DNA of 64,000 nucleotides, from the NCBI RefSeq assembly GCF_014268935.2, contig NZ_JABWRJ020000001.1, positions 1,736,001-1,800,000 on the forward strand. Reading direction: 5' to 3'. A program made the position numbers and the translations under genes. This DNA comes from Pseudomonas peradeniyensis (GTDB lineage Bacteria > Pseudomonadota > Gammaproteobacteria > Pseudomonadales > Pseudomonadaceae). The notes under the pieces are model-generated. The model did not search any database. It saw only the letters and a list, made by a program, of their open reading frames with translations, and was not told the origin of the DNA. This document shows positions 48,119 to 56,057 of the stretch, piece by piece. The stretch's first letter is position 1; each line of letters opens with the position of its first letter.

Positions 48119-48805
48119 ATGAACAAACGACAGGACAGCGCTTGGCGAGGTCGACTCTGGCTGGCCGATGACCATTGCCTGCTGCTCGGCACGCCAGGGC
48201 GCACCAGTGTCCACGCCCACTATGCCCACCAGGTGCTGTTACCACTCGAGGGCGAGGTATGTGCTGAGATCGCTGGCGAACAGTGCAGCGGCAGGTTGCT
48301 GGCCATCGAGTCGTTGCAGCCCCACGCCATGCCCGGGCATCAGACACCCTGCATCACCTTGTTCGCCGAACCCCTGGCGTTTTCCCTGCAGACCTTGCTT
48401 GACGCCTGCCAGCAGGCGCCCCGTGATATCCCGGGTCTGGCCCAGGCGTTGCGCCTGGCACCGCGCCGCTCGTTGGACCCGCGCCTGACCCGTGCCCTGG
48501 AGCGGATCCGGGCGCTGGACGAGCAGCGCCTGCCAGCCACGACACTGGCGCAGGACGCCGCGGTGTCGATCAGTCAGCTGGAGCGCTTGTTCAGCGGCAG
48601 CCTAGGCCTGTCGGTACGACGCCTGGTGCTGTGGCAACGCCTGCGCATGGCCCTGCGCCAGGCCCTTGACGGCATGTCCCTGACCGAGGCGGCCATGGCT
48701 GCGGGCTTTGCCGACTCGGCACACCTGTCCCGTAATCTGCGTCAGCAGTTCGGTATCCGCGCCAGTGAGGCCCTGCGCCACCTGCGTTCAGATACGCTGA
48801 CCTAG
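48119..48805 (+). CDS. AraC-family transcriptional regulator
   Basis: A 228-residue regulator with a cupin-like N-terminal domain (about 15-95, HAHYAHQVLLPLEGEV) and a C-terminal double HTH (about 135-225, LAQDAAVSISQLERLFSGSLG and SLTEAAMAAGFADSAHLSRNL). AGGA lies 8 nt before the ATG at 48119. Divergent from the MHS transporter across about 200 bp, so control of that transporter is possible. Its last 18 bp overlap the end of the convergent desaturase gene. Confidence 0.88.
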   Translation: MNKRQDSAWRGRLWLADDHCLLLGTPGRTSVHAHYAHQVLLPLEGEVCAEIAGEQCSGRLLAIESLQPHAMPGHQTPCITLFAEPLAFSLQTLLDACQQAPRDIPGLAQALRLAPRRSLDPRLTRALERIRALDEQRLPATTLAQDAAVSISQLERLFSGSLGLSVRRLVLWQRLRMALRQALDGMSLTEAAMAAGFADSAHLSRNLRQQFGIRASEALRHLRSDTLT

Positions 48806-49681
48806 GGCCTGGCGCAGACTGTGCGGGAGTGGCGCCGGCGGCTGCGCCGTGGCCTTCGGGCGAAACGGCTCACGCAGCTGTGCCAGGTACGCTTGCGGGT
48901 AGTCCGGGCGATCACCGATGCCCATGTCGTCATCGGCCAGCCCATAGCCCGGCAGGTGCAGCGCGGTCCCCAGCAGGCGGTCCCACAGCGGGAAGAACAG
49001 GGCGAAATTGACGTCACCCAGCGTGCCGTACTTCAGGTGGTGCAGCCGGTGCACGGGCGCCCAGGCGAACAGATGGCGCAGGCCGCCGATGCGCATGTCG
49101 ACATTGCTGTGTTGCAGCAGCAACTGCACCGAGATACTGAAGGCCAGCAGCGCCGCGATATCCTGCGGCAAGCCCAGCAACAGCAACGGCAGCACACCGC
49201 CGAGGGCCTCGGCGAGCTGGTGCAGCGGGTGCTTCATCAGGCCATTGAAGCCGTACAGCCGGGTCACGCTGTGATGCACCGCGTGCAGGCGCCAGAGCAA
49301 CGCGCTGCGGTGGCTGGCGTAATGCACCAGGGTGATGCCCAGGTCGGCCAGGGGCATGGCAAGCAGCAATTGCCACAGCACTGGCCAATGGCTGGGCCAT
49401 AGCCCGCTGGCCGGCAGCCAGCCGGCCAGCAGTGGAATCGTGGTGATGCTGGCGACATTCAGGGTTTCGTTGACCAGCGCGTGCAGGCCATCGCGCCCGC
49501 CCTCCCCGTCAGCCTCGCTCCAGGCGGGCTTGTAGGGGTATAGCGCTTCGCAGGTGAACGACAGCAGGATGGCCACGCCGAGCAGGGGCAACAGCCAGAG
49601 AATGTCGGCGCCGAGGTTGATCAGGTAGACGGCTGTGCCGATGAAACCAAGGAAGAAGCATGGGGCATAGAGGATGCGCAT
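48788..49681 (-). CDS. Sterol desaturase / fatty-acid hydroxylase family membrane enzyme
   Basis: A 297-residue membrane protein with at least four hydrophobic helices and the eight-histidine di-iron motif set: HYASHR near 120, HAVHHS near 133 and HRLHHLKYG near 211, plus an H in LLLQHSNVD. The family hydroxylates or desaturates lipid chains with O2. Bacterial members act on sterols, hopanoids, ornithine lipids or ether lipids; which one applies is unknown. It is monocistronic, convergent with the AraC gene with 18 bp overlap. Confidence 0.88.
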   Translation of the reverse strand: MRILYAPCFFLGFIGTAVYLINLGADILWLLPLLGVAILLSFTCEALYPYKPAWSEADGEGGRDGLHALVNETLNVASITTIPLLAGWLPASGLWPSHWPVLWQLLLAMPLADLGITLVHYASHRSALLWRLHAVHHSVTRLYGFNGLMKHPLHQLAEALGGVLPLLLLGLPQDIAALLAFSISVQLLLQHSNVDMRIGGLRHLFAWAPVHRLHHLKYGTLGDVNFALFFPLWDRLLGTALHLPGYGLADDDMGIGDRPDYPQAYLAQLREPFRPKATAQPPAPLPHSLRQALGQRI

Positions 49682-49806
49682 GGAAGGCTCCGGTCATGGA
49701 TGGAGCCGCCAGTGTTGCCGGGTGCCTGAGCGTGACGCTTGAACGAACGGCGCATTTGCTGTTGTAACAACTGTCTTGGGCCGCTCCTACAGGGGGCCGT
49801 CGATCA

Positions 49807-50622
49807 TTACGGAGCGCCTTGGATTCGCGTCGCCAACTGGCGGCGCATCTCGTCATTGGCGCCCTGGGCCTGGGCCAGTATCGCCCGCAACCCTTGAACC
49901 TGGGCGTCGCGCTGCTGCAATTGCTCGTCCAGCAACCGGCTCTGTGCCGTTGCCTGGCGCTGCTCGGCCAGCAGACGTTCGTTGTCTCGATGCAGGCGGG
50001 TCAGCTCATCCTGGCGGGCGATGGCGCCCTGCTGCAGGGTCTGCAACTGGCCCTGCAACTGGCGCACCTGGGTCTCGCTCCGGCGTTGCTCCTGCTGGCG
50101 CTGTTCGAGGCTGACGCGCAGTTGCTCGTCCTTGTCGGCCAGACGTGCCTGCAATTCGCCCTGGGACTGACTTAGACCGGCACTGCGCAGTTGTTCGGCC
50201 TGCAGGCTGGCCTGGCTGGCGGCCAGGCGTTCGGACTCGACTTGCAGCGCACCACTCAAGGTCTCGACCTGGCGCAGCGCGCCGGCCAGCTCGCGCTGGG
50301 CCAATTGCAGTTCAGCCTGCATCGCCGCGCAGCGTGCTTCGGCCGCGGCCTCGGCAGCGTCGATGCGCGCCTGTCCTTCCTCCTGCAATTGCGCGGCCAG
50401 TCGCTCGACCATCCGACCCAGCGGTTCGCTCAGCGCCGTACTGTTGCCCAGCAGCGACACGGGCTGATGATCAAGTTCCTTCAGGTAGCGGTGAATGGTG
50501 GTCTTTGACCCGGTATTGCCCAACTCGATACGTATCGCGTCGATACTCGGATTTTCACCGCGGGCCATCAGTGCCTGCCGCGCCTGCTGAACAGCTACCT
50601 TGTCGATGCCTATGCGGGCCAT
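49807..50622 (-). CDS. KfrA-like DNA-binding coiled-coil protein
   Basis: A 271-residue protein: an N-terminal KfrA-type DNA-binding domain (about 1-60, GIDKVAVQQARQALMARGEN and GNTGSKTTIHRYLKEL) followed by nearly 200 residues of continuous Gln/Glu/Arg/Ala-rich coiled coil to the C-terminus. KfrA of IncP/IncW plasmids is an autorepressor with a role in plasmid stability. A chromosomal copy without par genes nearby is likely a nucleoid-associated or regulatory relative. GGAG is 6 nt before the ATG and an operator-like palindrome lies just upstream. Confidence 0.85.
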   Translation of the reverse strand: MARIGIDKVAVQQARQALMARGENPSIDAIRIELGNTGSKTTIHRYLKELDHQPVSLLGNSTALSEPLGRMVERLAAQLQEEGQARIDAAEAAAEARCAAMQAELQLAQRELAGALRQVETLSGALQVESERLAASQASLQAEQLRSAGLSQSQGELQARLADKDEQLRVSLEQRQQEQRRSETQVRQLQGQLQTLQQGAIARQDELTRLHRDNERLLAEQRQATAQSRLLDEQLQQRDAQVQGLRAILAQAQGANDEMRRQLATRIQGAP

Positions 50623-50635
50623 TGCTCACTCCACC

Positions 50636-50664
50636 ATTACATACCATGGCATGTACCATGTAAT
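50636..50664. promoter_or_regulatory. Operator-like palindrome upstream of the KfrA-like gene
   Basis: ATTACAT and ATGTAAT form a perfect 7 bp inverted repeat around a centre that itself repeats ACCATG (TACCATGGCATGTACCATG). It begins 14 bp upstream of the start codon. Plasmid KfrA proteins bind long AT-rich palindromes at their own promoters, so autorepression is likely. Confidence 0.6.
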
Positions 50665-50716
50665 TTGGTGAATACTGCACGTCCCGCGCCGCCTTTTCAA
50701 GCGCGTCGGTAGCCGG

Positions 50717-51655
50717 TCATCCAGCGGCCTGCTCGAGGAAGTCCACCGTCGGCACGAAGAACAATCCACCGGTGACGGCACGGCTGTAGTCCAGCAGGCG
50801 GTCATAGTTGCCCGGCGGCTTGCCGACGAACATGTTCTCGAGCATCTGCTCGATCGGTGCCGGCGAACGGGCATAGCCAATGAAATAGGTGCCGAACTCC
50901 CCGGCCCCGGGACGGCCGAAGGGCATGTTGTCGCGCAGGATCTTGATCTCCTCGCCGCCCTCTTCCAGGGTCGTCAGCGCGCTGTGCGAGCAACTGGGCT
51001 TGCTGGCGGCATCCAGTTCGATATCGGACAGTTTGGTGCGCCCGATGATGCGCTCCTGCGCCTCGGTGGACAGTGCCTCCCAACCGGTCATGTCGTGCAG
51101 GTATTTCTGCACCAGCACATAACTGCCCCCGGCAAACGCGGGATCCTCGGCGCCCACCAGGGTGAAGCGCGCCACATCCCGCGGGCCCGGGTTCTCGGTA
51201 CCGTCGACGAAGCCGATGATGCTGCGCATGTCGAAATAGCGAAAACCCTGCACCTCGTCGACCACCGTGACGGCCTGACCCAGACGCTTGACCAGCAGCG
51301 CGGCCAGCTCGAAACACAGGTCCATGTGCTCGGCGCGAATATGCAGGAGAATGTCGCCCGGCGTGGCCACCGCCTTGCGTTCGCCACTGCCGAACTCGCG
51401 AAAGGCATGCAGGCCGGCCGGCTGCGCAGTACCGAACAGGCGCGCCCAAGCCGATGCCGAAAAACCGATGACACACGACAGGTTACCGGCCGGTACGCGC
51501 TTGCCCACCGAACGCACCAGCCCGGCAAGGTCACCGCACAGTTCGCGTACACGGTCAGCGCTGCCCTCGTCCTCGGTGAGCGTCGCCACCAGGAACATCG
51601 CGCTGCGGGTGATCGGGCTGTCGACAGCCTGCGGTTCGATTTCGACAGTGTTCAT
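50717..51655 (-). CDS. DyP-type haem peroxidase
   Basis: A 312-residue dye-decolorising peroxidase, closest in layout to YfeX/DypB. The distal GxxDG motif is intact (GFVDGTENPGPRD), the proximal haem ligand is His in CSHSALT, and the distal Arg/Asn lie in ILRDNMPFG. No signal peptide or Tat motif, so cytosolic. The ATG at 51655 is preceded by AGGAGGG. It is divergent from the formate/nitrite-type channel gene across 265 bp containing two palindromes. Confidence 0.92.
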   Translation of the reverse strand: MNTVEIEPQAVDSPITRSAMFLVATLTEDEGSADRVRELCGDLAGLVRSVGKRVPAGNLSCVIGFSASAWARLFGTAQPAGLHAFREFGSGERKAVATPGDILLHIRAEHMDLCFELAALLVKRLGQAVTVVDEVQGFRYFDMRSIIGFVDGTENPGPRDVARFTLVGAEDPAFAGGSYVLVQKYLHDMTGWEALSTEAQERIIGRTKLSDIELDAASKPSCSHSALTTLEEGGEEIKILRDNMPFGRPGAGEFGTYFIGYARSPAPIEQMLENMFVGKPPGNYDRLLDYSRAVTGGLFFVPTVDFLEQAAG

Positions 51656-51806
51656 AGGTATTTTCCCTCCTCGAATAGATCGAACAGGCCAGTACGTTGC
51701 CAGCCCGCTCGATGCACGACTACCATCACGGTCGCTTTGGTATAGCACAGCCCGCTTGAACACCCGCCCCTCATAGATGAGATCTATCACCTCATCCAGC
51801 CTATCG

Positions 51807-51823
51807 ATTTGACCGCGTCAAAT
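51807..51823. promoter_or_regulatory. Perfect palindrome in the DyP/FNT divergent promoter region
   Basis: ATTTGAC-CGC-GTCAAAT has 7 bp arms with a 3 bp centre. A second dyad, ATAGAT-GAG-ATCTAT, occurs at 51773-51787. The binding protein is unknown. The half-sites resemble ANR/FNR half-sites but the spacing is wrong for that family. Confidence 0.45.
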
Positions 51824-51920
51824 TGCCTCAGCTAACGTGCCGCCCGCTTCGAAGCCGCCCCGCCGCTGTCAAACCCCGATCCACGGCCCAAGCCGTTGTC
51901 CTTGCGTTCGAGTTGTTGAA

Positions 51921-52709
51921 ATGTCTGTGAATACCCCCTCCCGGATTACCGAGCTGGTCATAGAAGCCGGCACCCGCAAAGCCCACCTGCCCACCCGCGC
52001 CACCCTGATCCTCGGCTTTCTGGCCGGAGCATTCATTTCCCTGGGCTTCCTGCTGGCGATTCACGTCAGCGCCATGATCCCCACGCCATGGGCTTCGTTC
52101 GGCACCCTGCTGGGCGCTGCGGTATTTCCCATCGGCCTGATCCTGGTAATCCTGGCCGGGGGCGAACTGCTCACCGGCAACATGATGAGCCTGCCCCTGG
52201 CGATGTTCGCCGGGCGTATCCGCCTGTGGGCAGTGGCACGCAACTGGGCCCTGGTGACCCTGGCCAACCTGCTGGGCGCGCTGTTCGTCGCCTACTGCTT
52301 CGGCCATCTGCTCGGACTGACCGAGGGGCCGTACCTGGGCAAGACCCTGGCGGGCGCCACTAGCAAGGTCAGCGCCGATTTCCTGCACGCCTTCGTCTCC
52401 GGCATCGGCTGCAACTGGCTGGTGTGCCTGGCCGTGTGGCTGTCCTACGCCAGCCGTGAGATGAGCGGCAAGATCCTCGGCATCTGGTTCCCGATCATGG
52501 CCTTCGTCGCCATCGGCTTCCAGCACGTGGTCGCCAACATGTTCCTGATCCCGGCGGCGATCTTTGCCGGCTACCTGAGCTGGTGGCAGTTACTGGAAAA
52601 CCTGGCGGCGGTGTTCCTGGGCAATGCCGTGGGCGGGGCGATCTTCGTCGGCCTGGCCTACTACGTCTCGTTCGGCGCCCCGGCGCAGGAACAGGGCGCG
52701 CTGCAGTAG
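51921..52709 (+). CDS. Formate/nitrite transporter (FNT) family channel
   Basis: A 262-residue six-helix channel of the FocA/NirC family, which forms pentamers passing small monovalent anions or their acids (formate, nitrite, hydrosulfide). Family blocks: ELVIEAGTRKAHLPT, ILAGGELLTGNMM near 75, NLLGALF near 113, SGIGCNWLVCLAVW near 155 and FQHVVANMFLIP near 195. The conserved central His is in FQHVVANM. A weak ribosome-binding site precedes the ATG at 51921. It ends 6 bp before the stop of the convergent MocR gene. Confidence 0.93.
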   Translation: MSVNTPSRITELVIEAGTRKAHLPTRATLILGFLAGAFISLGFLLAIHVSAMIPTPWASFGTLLGAAVFPIGLILVILAGGELLTGNMMSLPLAMFAGRIRLWAVARNWALVTLANLLGALFVAYCFGHLLGLTEGPYLGKTLAGATSKVSADFLHAFVSGIGCNWLVCLAVWLSYASREMSGKILGIWFPIMAFVAIGFQHVVANMFLIPAAIFAGYLSWWQLLENLAAVFLGNAVGGAIFVGLAYYVSFGAPAQEQGALQ

Positions 52710-52715
52710 CAGGCT

Positions 52716-54206
52716 TCAGTCAGCCACGGCCCTCGCGGCCTGGGCCAGACGCTGCACGGCCTGGCGAATCTCGTCCGGATCCAGCGAGGCGAACCCCAGG
52801 CGCAGGGCATTCTCGGGTTGGCCGGCGGGTGAAAACTGCCGGCCGGCACGCACCACCAGGTCCAGTCGCAACGCCTCGACCACCAGCCGATCCACGTTTA
52901 TCGACGGGGCGAACCTCACCCACAGCGCCAACCCGCCCTCCGGCACCTGCACCGCGATGCGCTCGCCAAAGGCTTCGCGCAGGCAGGCCAGCAGCATATC
53001 CCGGCGGCGCCGGTACTCCCTGGATACCCGCCGCAGGTGTTTCCTGAGCTCACCGGCTTCGATCAGGTCGGCGAGCATCCGCTGCATCACCGCATCGCCC
53101 TGCCCCAGGATCAGCGCTGCGGTGCGGCTCAGCGTCTCGGTCACCGCCGGCGGCGCGACGATGAAGCTGCAACGGAAGGTGCTGCCCAATGACTTGGACA
53201 GCGAGCCGACATAGATCACATGGCGCTGCAGGGGATCACTGGCCAGCGGCAGGTAGGGCCGCCCGGCAAAGTGGTATTCGTGGTCGTAGTCCTCCTCGAT
53301 CACGCAGAAGTCATGGCGCCGCGCCAATTCCAGCAACTGCCGCCGGCGACCGGCGCGCAGACTGACGGTGGTGGGAAACTGGTGGTGGGGCGTGACATAC
53401 AGAAAGCGCACCGGATGCAGCCGGCACAGCGCCTCGATCTGCTCGCCCCGACAACCCTCCTCGTCCAGGTCCACGGTCTCCAGCCGAGCACCCAGCTGGC
53501 GGAATATTTCCCAGGCCGGCGGATAGCTCAGCCGCTCCACCAGCACCACGTCACCGGGCCTGAGCAACACGCTGGCGACCAGGTACAGCGACATCTGCGT
53601 GCCCTGGGTGAGGCAGATATACTCGGCCCCCACGTTCAGTCCACGCTCCTGGCGCAGCATGTCCGCCAGCACGCGGCGCAGGTGATGGCCGCTGCCGTCG
53701 CTGCCATGGCGCACGGTATTGGTGGCGAAGCTGTGACGCAGGGCCTTGCGGTAGTAACGGTGCAGGACCGCCTGGGGCAACAGGCGATGGTCACAGGCGC
53801 CGTTGTCGAAGAACAACGCCCCGGCGCGCTGATGCCACGCCGTCGCCTGTTCGCTCGCCGCGAAATATGCAGTGGCAGGCGCATCGCGCAATTTCGGAGC
53901 GAATGGCGGCGCCACCTCGCGCGCCGGCGTCGCCTGCGCGGTGAGCTGCTGGCTGACGAAGGTGCCACGACGCGGCACGCTGTACAGCCAACCCTTGGTC
54001 GCCGCTTCTTCGTAGGCAAGGATCACCGTCTTGCGATTGACGTCGAGCAGTTGCGCCATGTCCCGAGTACCCGGCAAGGGAGTTCCGGGAAGCAGGCGGC
54101 CATCGCTGATCGCGTTGACCAGTCCCTCGACGATCTTTCGATAGGAGGCCTGCGGCTCGCCCCCTTCCAGGTTGAGCAACGGCCGCCATTTGCGTAACTG
54201 GACCAT
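52716..54206 (-). CDS. MocR/PdxR-type GntR regulator with aminotransferase domain
   Basis: A 496-residue regulator: GntR winged HTH (about 18-85, LVNAISDGRLLPGTPLPGTR) joined by a linker to a fold-type I aminotransferase-like domain (about 120-490). The PLP lysine is present in VGSLSKSLG, and VIEEDYDHEYHF is a family block. Such proteins use PLP or an adduct as effector (PdxR, GabR, TauR). It is divergent from the ferredoxin-reductase-M24 fusion with only 78 bp between starts, so that gene is its probable target. CTGGACC-like repeats lie in the shared promoter. A good ribosome-binding site is lacking. Confidence 0.9.
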   Translation of the reverse strand: MVQLRKWRPLLNLEGGEPQASYRKIVEGLVNAISDGRLLPGTPLPGTRDMAQLLDVNRKTVILAYEEAATKGWLYSVPRRGTFVSQQLTAQATPAREVAPPFAPKLRDAPATAYFAASEQATAWHQRAGALFFDNGACDHRLLPQAVLHRYYRKALRHSFATNTVRHGSDGSGHHLRRVLADMLRQERGLNVGAEYICLTQGTQMSLYLVASVLLRPGDVVLVERLSYPPAWEIFRQLGARLETVDLDEEGCRGEQIEALCRLHPVRFLYVTPHHQFPTTVSLRAGRRRQLLELARRHDFCVIEEDYDHEYHFAGRPYLPLASDPLQRHVIYVGSLSKSLGSTFRCSFIVAPPAVTETLSRTAALILGQGDAVMQRMLADLIEAGELRKHLRRVSREYRRRRDMLLACLREAFGERIAVQVPEGGLALWVRFAPSINVDRLVVEALRLDLVVRAGRQFSPAGQPENALRLGFASLDPDEIRQAVQRLAQAARAVAD

Positions 54207-54284
54207 GTGAATTATCCAAAACTGGAGGTTCTCCTGGTCCAAGTCTACCGCAACAATCACCGCTCCCACTGCCACGAGGTCGCC

Positions 54285-55934
54285 ATGCCCAGCCACCATG
54301 TCATTGAATTGTCGCCCTCGGGCAGAACCTTCGAGGCCGGCGACGAGCTGCTGCTCGACGCCATGCTCGCCAGCGGCCTGGCCGTGCCCTTCTCGTGCCG
54401 TCGCGGCGCCTGTGGTTCGTGCAAGGTCAAGGTCGTCACCGGACGTTATCGCGACAAGCAGCGCGACACAGACACGCCCGCGCCCTCCTACCCCCTGGCC
54501 GCCGACGAACTGCTGCTGTGCCAGAGCCACGCCTGCGGCGACATGCGCCTGGCGATTCCCGGCTGGTCACTGGACACACCAACACTGACCTTCAGCGCGC
54601 GGGTGCTGGGCAAACGCCCCCTGAGCGCTGATATCACCGAGCTGGTGCTGCAACCCGAACAACCCGTCGAGGTACGTGCCGGCCAGTACGTCAGGTTCCG
54701 CCTTGATAACGGTGACAGCCGCTGCTTCTCCATCGCCAACCTGCCGGCCCTGGATCAGGGACGGATGGTGTTTCAGATACGCAGTGTCGCTGGCGGCCTG
54801 TTCTCCGAACGCTTGCTGCCGTCACTCGACATAGGCGATGTGCTGATGCTTGAAGGCCCGGTGGGGGCCTGCACCTGGCAACATGAAGATGAACGCCCCG
54901 TGGTGCTGTTCGCCAGCGGCACCGGCTATGCCGGCATCAAGCCCCTGCTGCTGACGGCCCTGGCACGCAATGCCGAGGTCACGCTGTATTGGGGTGGCGC
55001 CTCACCGGCCGACTTCTACGACCGTGCGTTCCTCGACCAGAGCAGCCAGGCGCACCCTCGTTTTCGCTGGTACCCGGTCCTGGCGACGCAGGCCCGCGTG
55101 CAGCAAGTGGCACTGGCCCAGGCACATCACTGGGCCAATACCCAGGTCTATGCCTGTGGCAACGGCACGATGATCCAGCAGGTCCGCGAGCAATGCCTTG
55201 GCGCAGGCGTGCAGGCCCATCGCTTCATCGCCGAGGCCTTCGTGCCCAGCGGCGCAGCGCTGCCGTCGACGGCACTGGACCCACAACTGGAGAAAGTCGG
55301 CCCGCGCTACTCGCTGGACGGCATGCTCGCCGCCCGCGAACAGACGGTACGGGCCCTGGCCGCCATCGCCAGCCAGCTGGAAGTCGGCATGACCACCGCC
55401 CAGGCCTTGGCCATGGCCGAGCGCACCTTGCGCGCCATGGGCGCCTCGCACACCTGGCACCCGACCTATATCCGCTTCGGCGACGACACCGTGCGCACGC
55501 CGCGCCAGGGCATCGACCCGCAGCGCAGGCTGCGCGCCAGCGATATCGCCGTGGTCGACCTCGGCCCGGTCTGGGACGGCTACGAGGGCGACTATGGCGA
55601 CACTTTCGTGTTCGGCGACCACCCCCTGCACCACGCCTGCGTCGAAGCGCTGCACGCAGTGTTCGACGAGACGCGCCTGGCCTGGCGCCGCGGACTGACC
55701 GGGCGCGAGCTGTACAACGTTGCCGAGCGCAGCGCCCAGGCCAAGGGCTGGTGTCTGGAGCGCAACCTGGCCGGGCATCGCATCGCCGACTTCCCCCATG
55801 TCCTGTACGGGCAGGAGAAACTGGCCGATCTGCAGATCGTGCCGGGGGAGATGGTCTGGGTGCTGGAGATCCAGCTGTGCCATCCCAGCGAACCGGTCGG
55901 GGCGTTCTTCGAGGATATCCTCATCGCCCGTTGA
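54285..55934 (+). CDS. Fusion: 2Fe-2S ferredoxin, FAD/NAD(P) reductase and M24 peptidase-like domain
   Basis: A 549-residue three-part protein. Residues 1-92: plant-type ferredoxin with cysteines 38, 43, 46 and 79 (SCRRGACGSC...LLLC). Residues about 100-320: ferredoxin-reductase module with the flavin motif RCFSIAN (146-152), GTGYAGIKP (212-220) and YACGN (289-293). Residues about 335-549: 'pita-bread' M24 domain with the five metal ligands in order, Asp425, Asp436, His498, Glu528 and Glu543. All catalytic parts look intact. GAGG is 5 nt before the ATG. Divergent from a MocR regulator and followed by a TonB receptor; substrate unknown. Confidence 0.9.
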   Translation: MPSHHVIELSPSGRTFEAGDELLLDAMLASGLAVPFSCRRGACGSCKVKVVTGRYRDKQRDTDTPAPSYPLAADELLLCQSHACGDMRLAIPGWSLDTPTLTFSARVLGKRPLSADITELVLQPEQPVEVRAGQYVRFRLDNGDSRCFSIANLPALDQGRMVFQIRSVAGGLFSERLLPSLDIGDVLMLEGPVGACTWQHEDERPVVLFASGTGYAGIKPLLLTALARNAEVTLYWGGASPADFYDRAFLDQSSQAHPRFRWYPVLATQARVQQVALAQAHHWANTQVYACGNGTMIQQVREQCLGAGVQAHRFIAEAFVPSGAALPSTALDPQLEKVGPRYSLDGMLAAREQTVRALAAIASQLEVGMTTAQALAMAERTLRAMGASHTWHPTYIRFGDDTVRTPRQGIDPQRRLRASDIAVVDLGPVWDGYEGDYGDTFVFGDHPLHHACVEALHAVFDETRLAWRRGLTGRELYNVAERSAQAKGWCLERNLAGHRIADFPHVLYGQEKLADLQIVPGEMVWVLEIQLCHPSEPVGAFFEDILIAR

Positions 55935-55969
55935 CCCTGCCTGGCTGAGCGCCAATCGCATCGCTGGAT

Positions 55970-55988
55970 GTTAATGATTTGCATTGAG
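55970..55988 (+). promoter_or_regulatory. Fur box upstream of the TonB receptor
   Basis: GTTAATGATTTGCATTGAG matches 12 of 19 positions of the Fur consensus GATAATGATAATCATTATC, including the TAATGAT and CATT cores. It lies 70 bp upstream of the receptor's start, so the gene should be iron-repressed from its own promoter, not only by read-through from the fusion gene. Confidence 0.65.
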
Positions 55989-56057
55989 GTTTTCCCGTGC
56001 TGGGTCGGAAAGCCTAGTGAATGCCTTCACTCACTTGCGAATCGAAAGGAATCCAGC

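Noticed and set aside
51807..51823. ANR/FNR box for the FNT channel gene
   Set aside because: The dyad has TTGAC and GTCAA halves with a 3 bp spacer; ANR/FNR sites need TTGAT-N4-ATCAA, so helical phasing is wrong.
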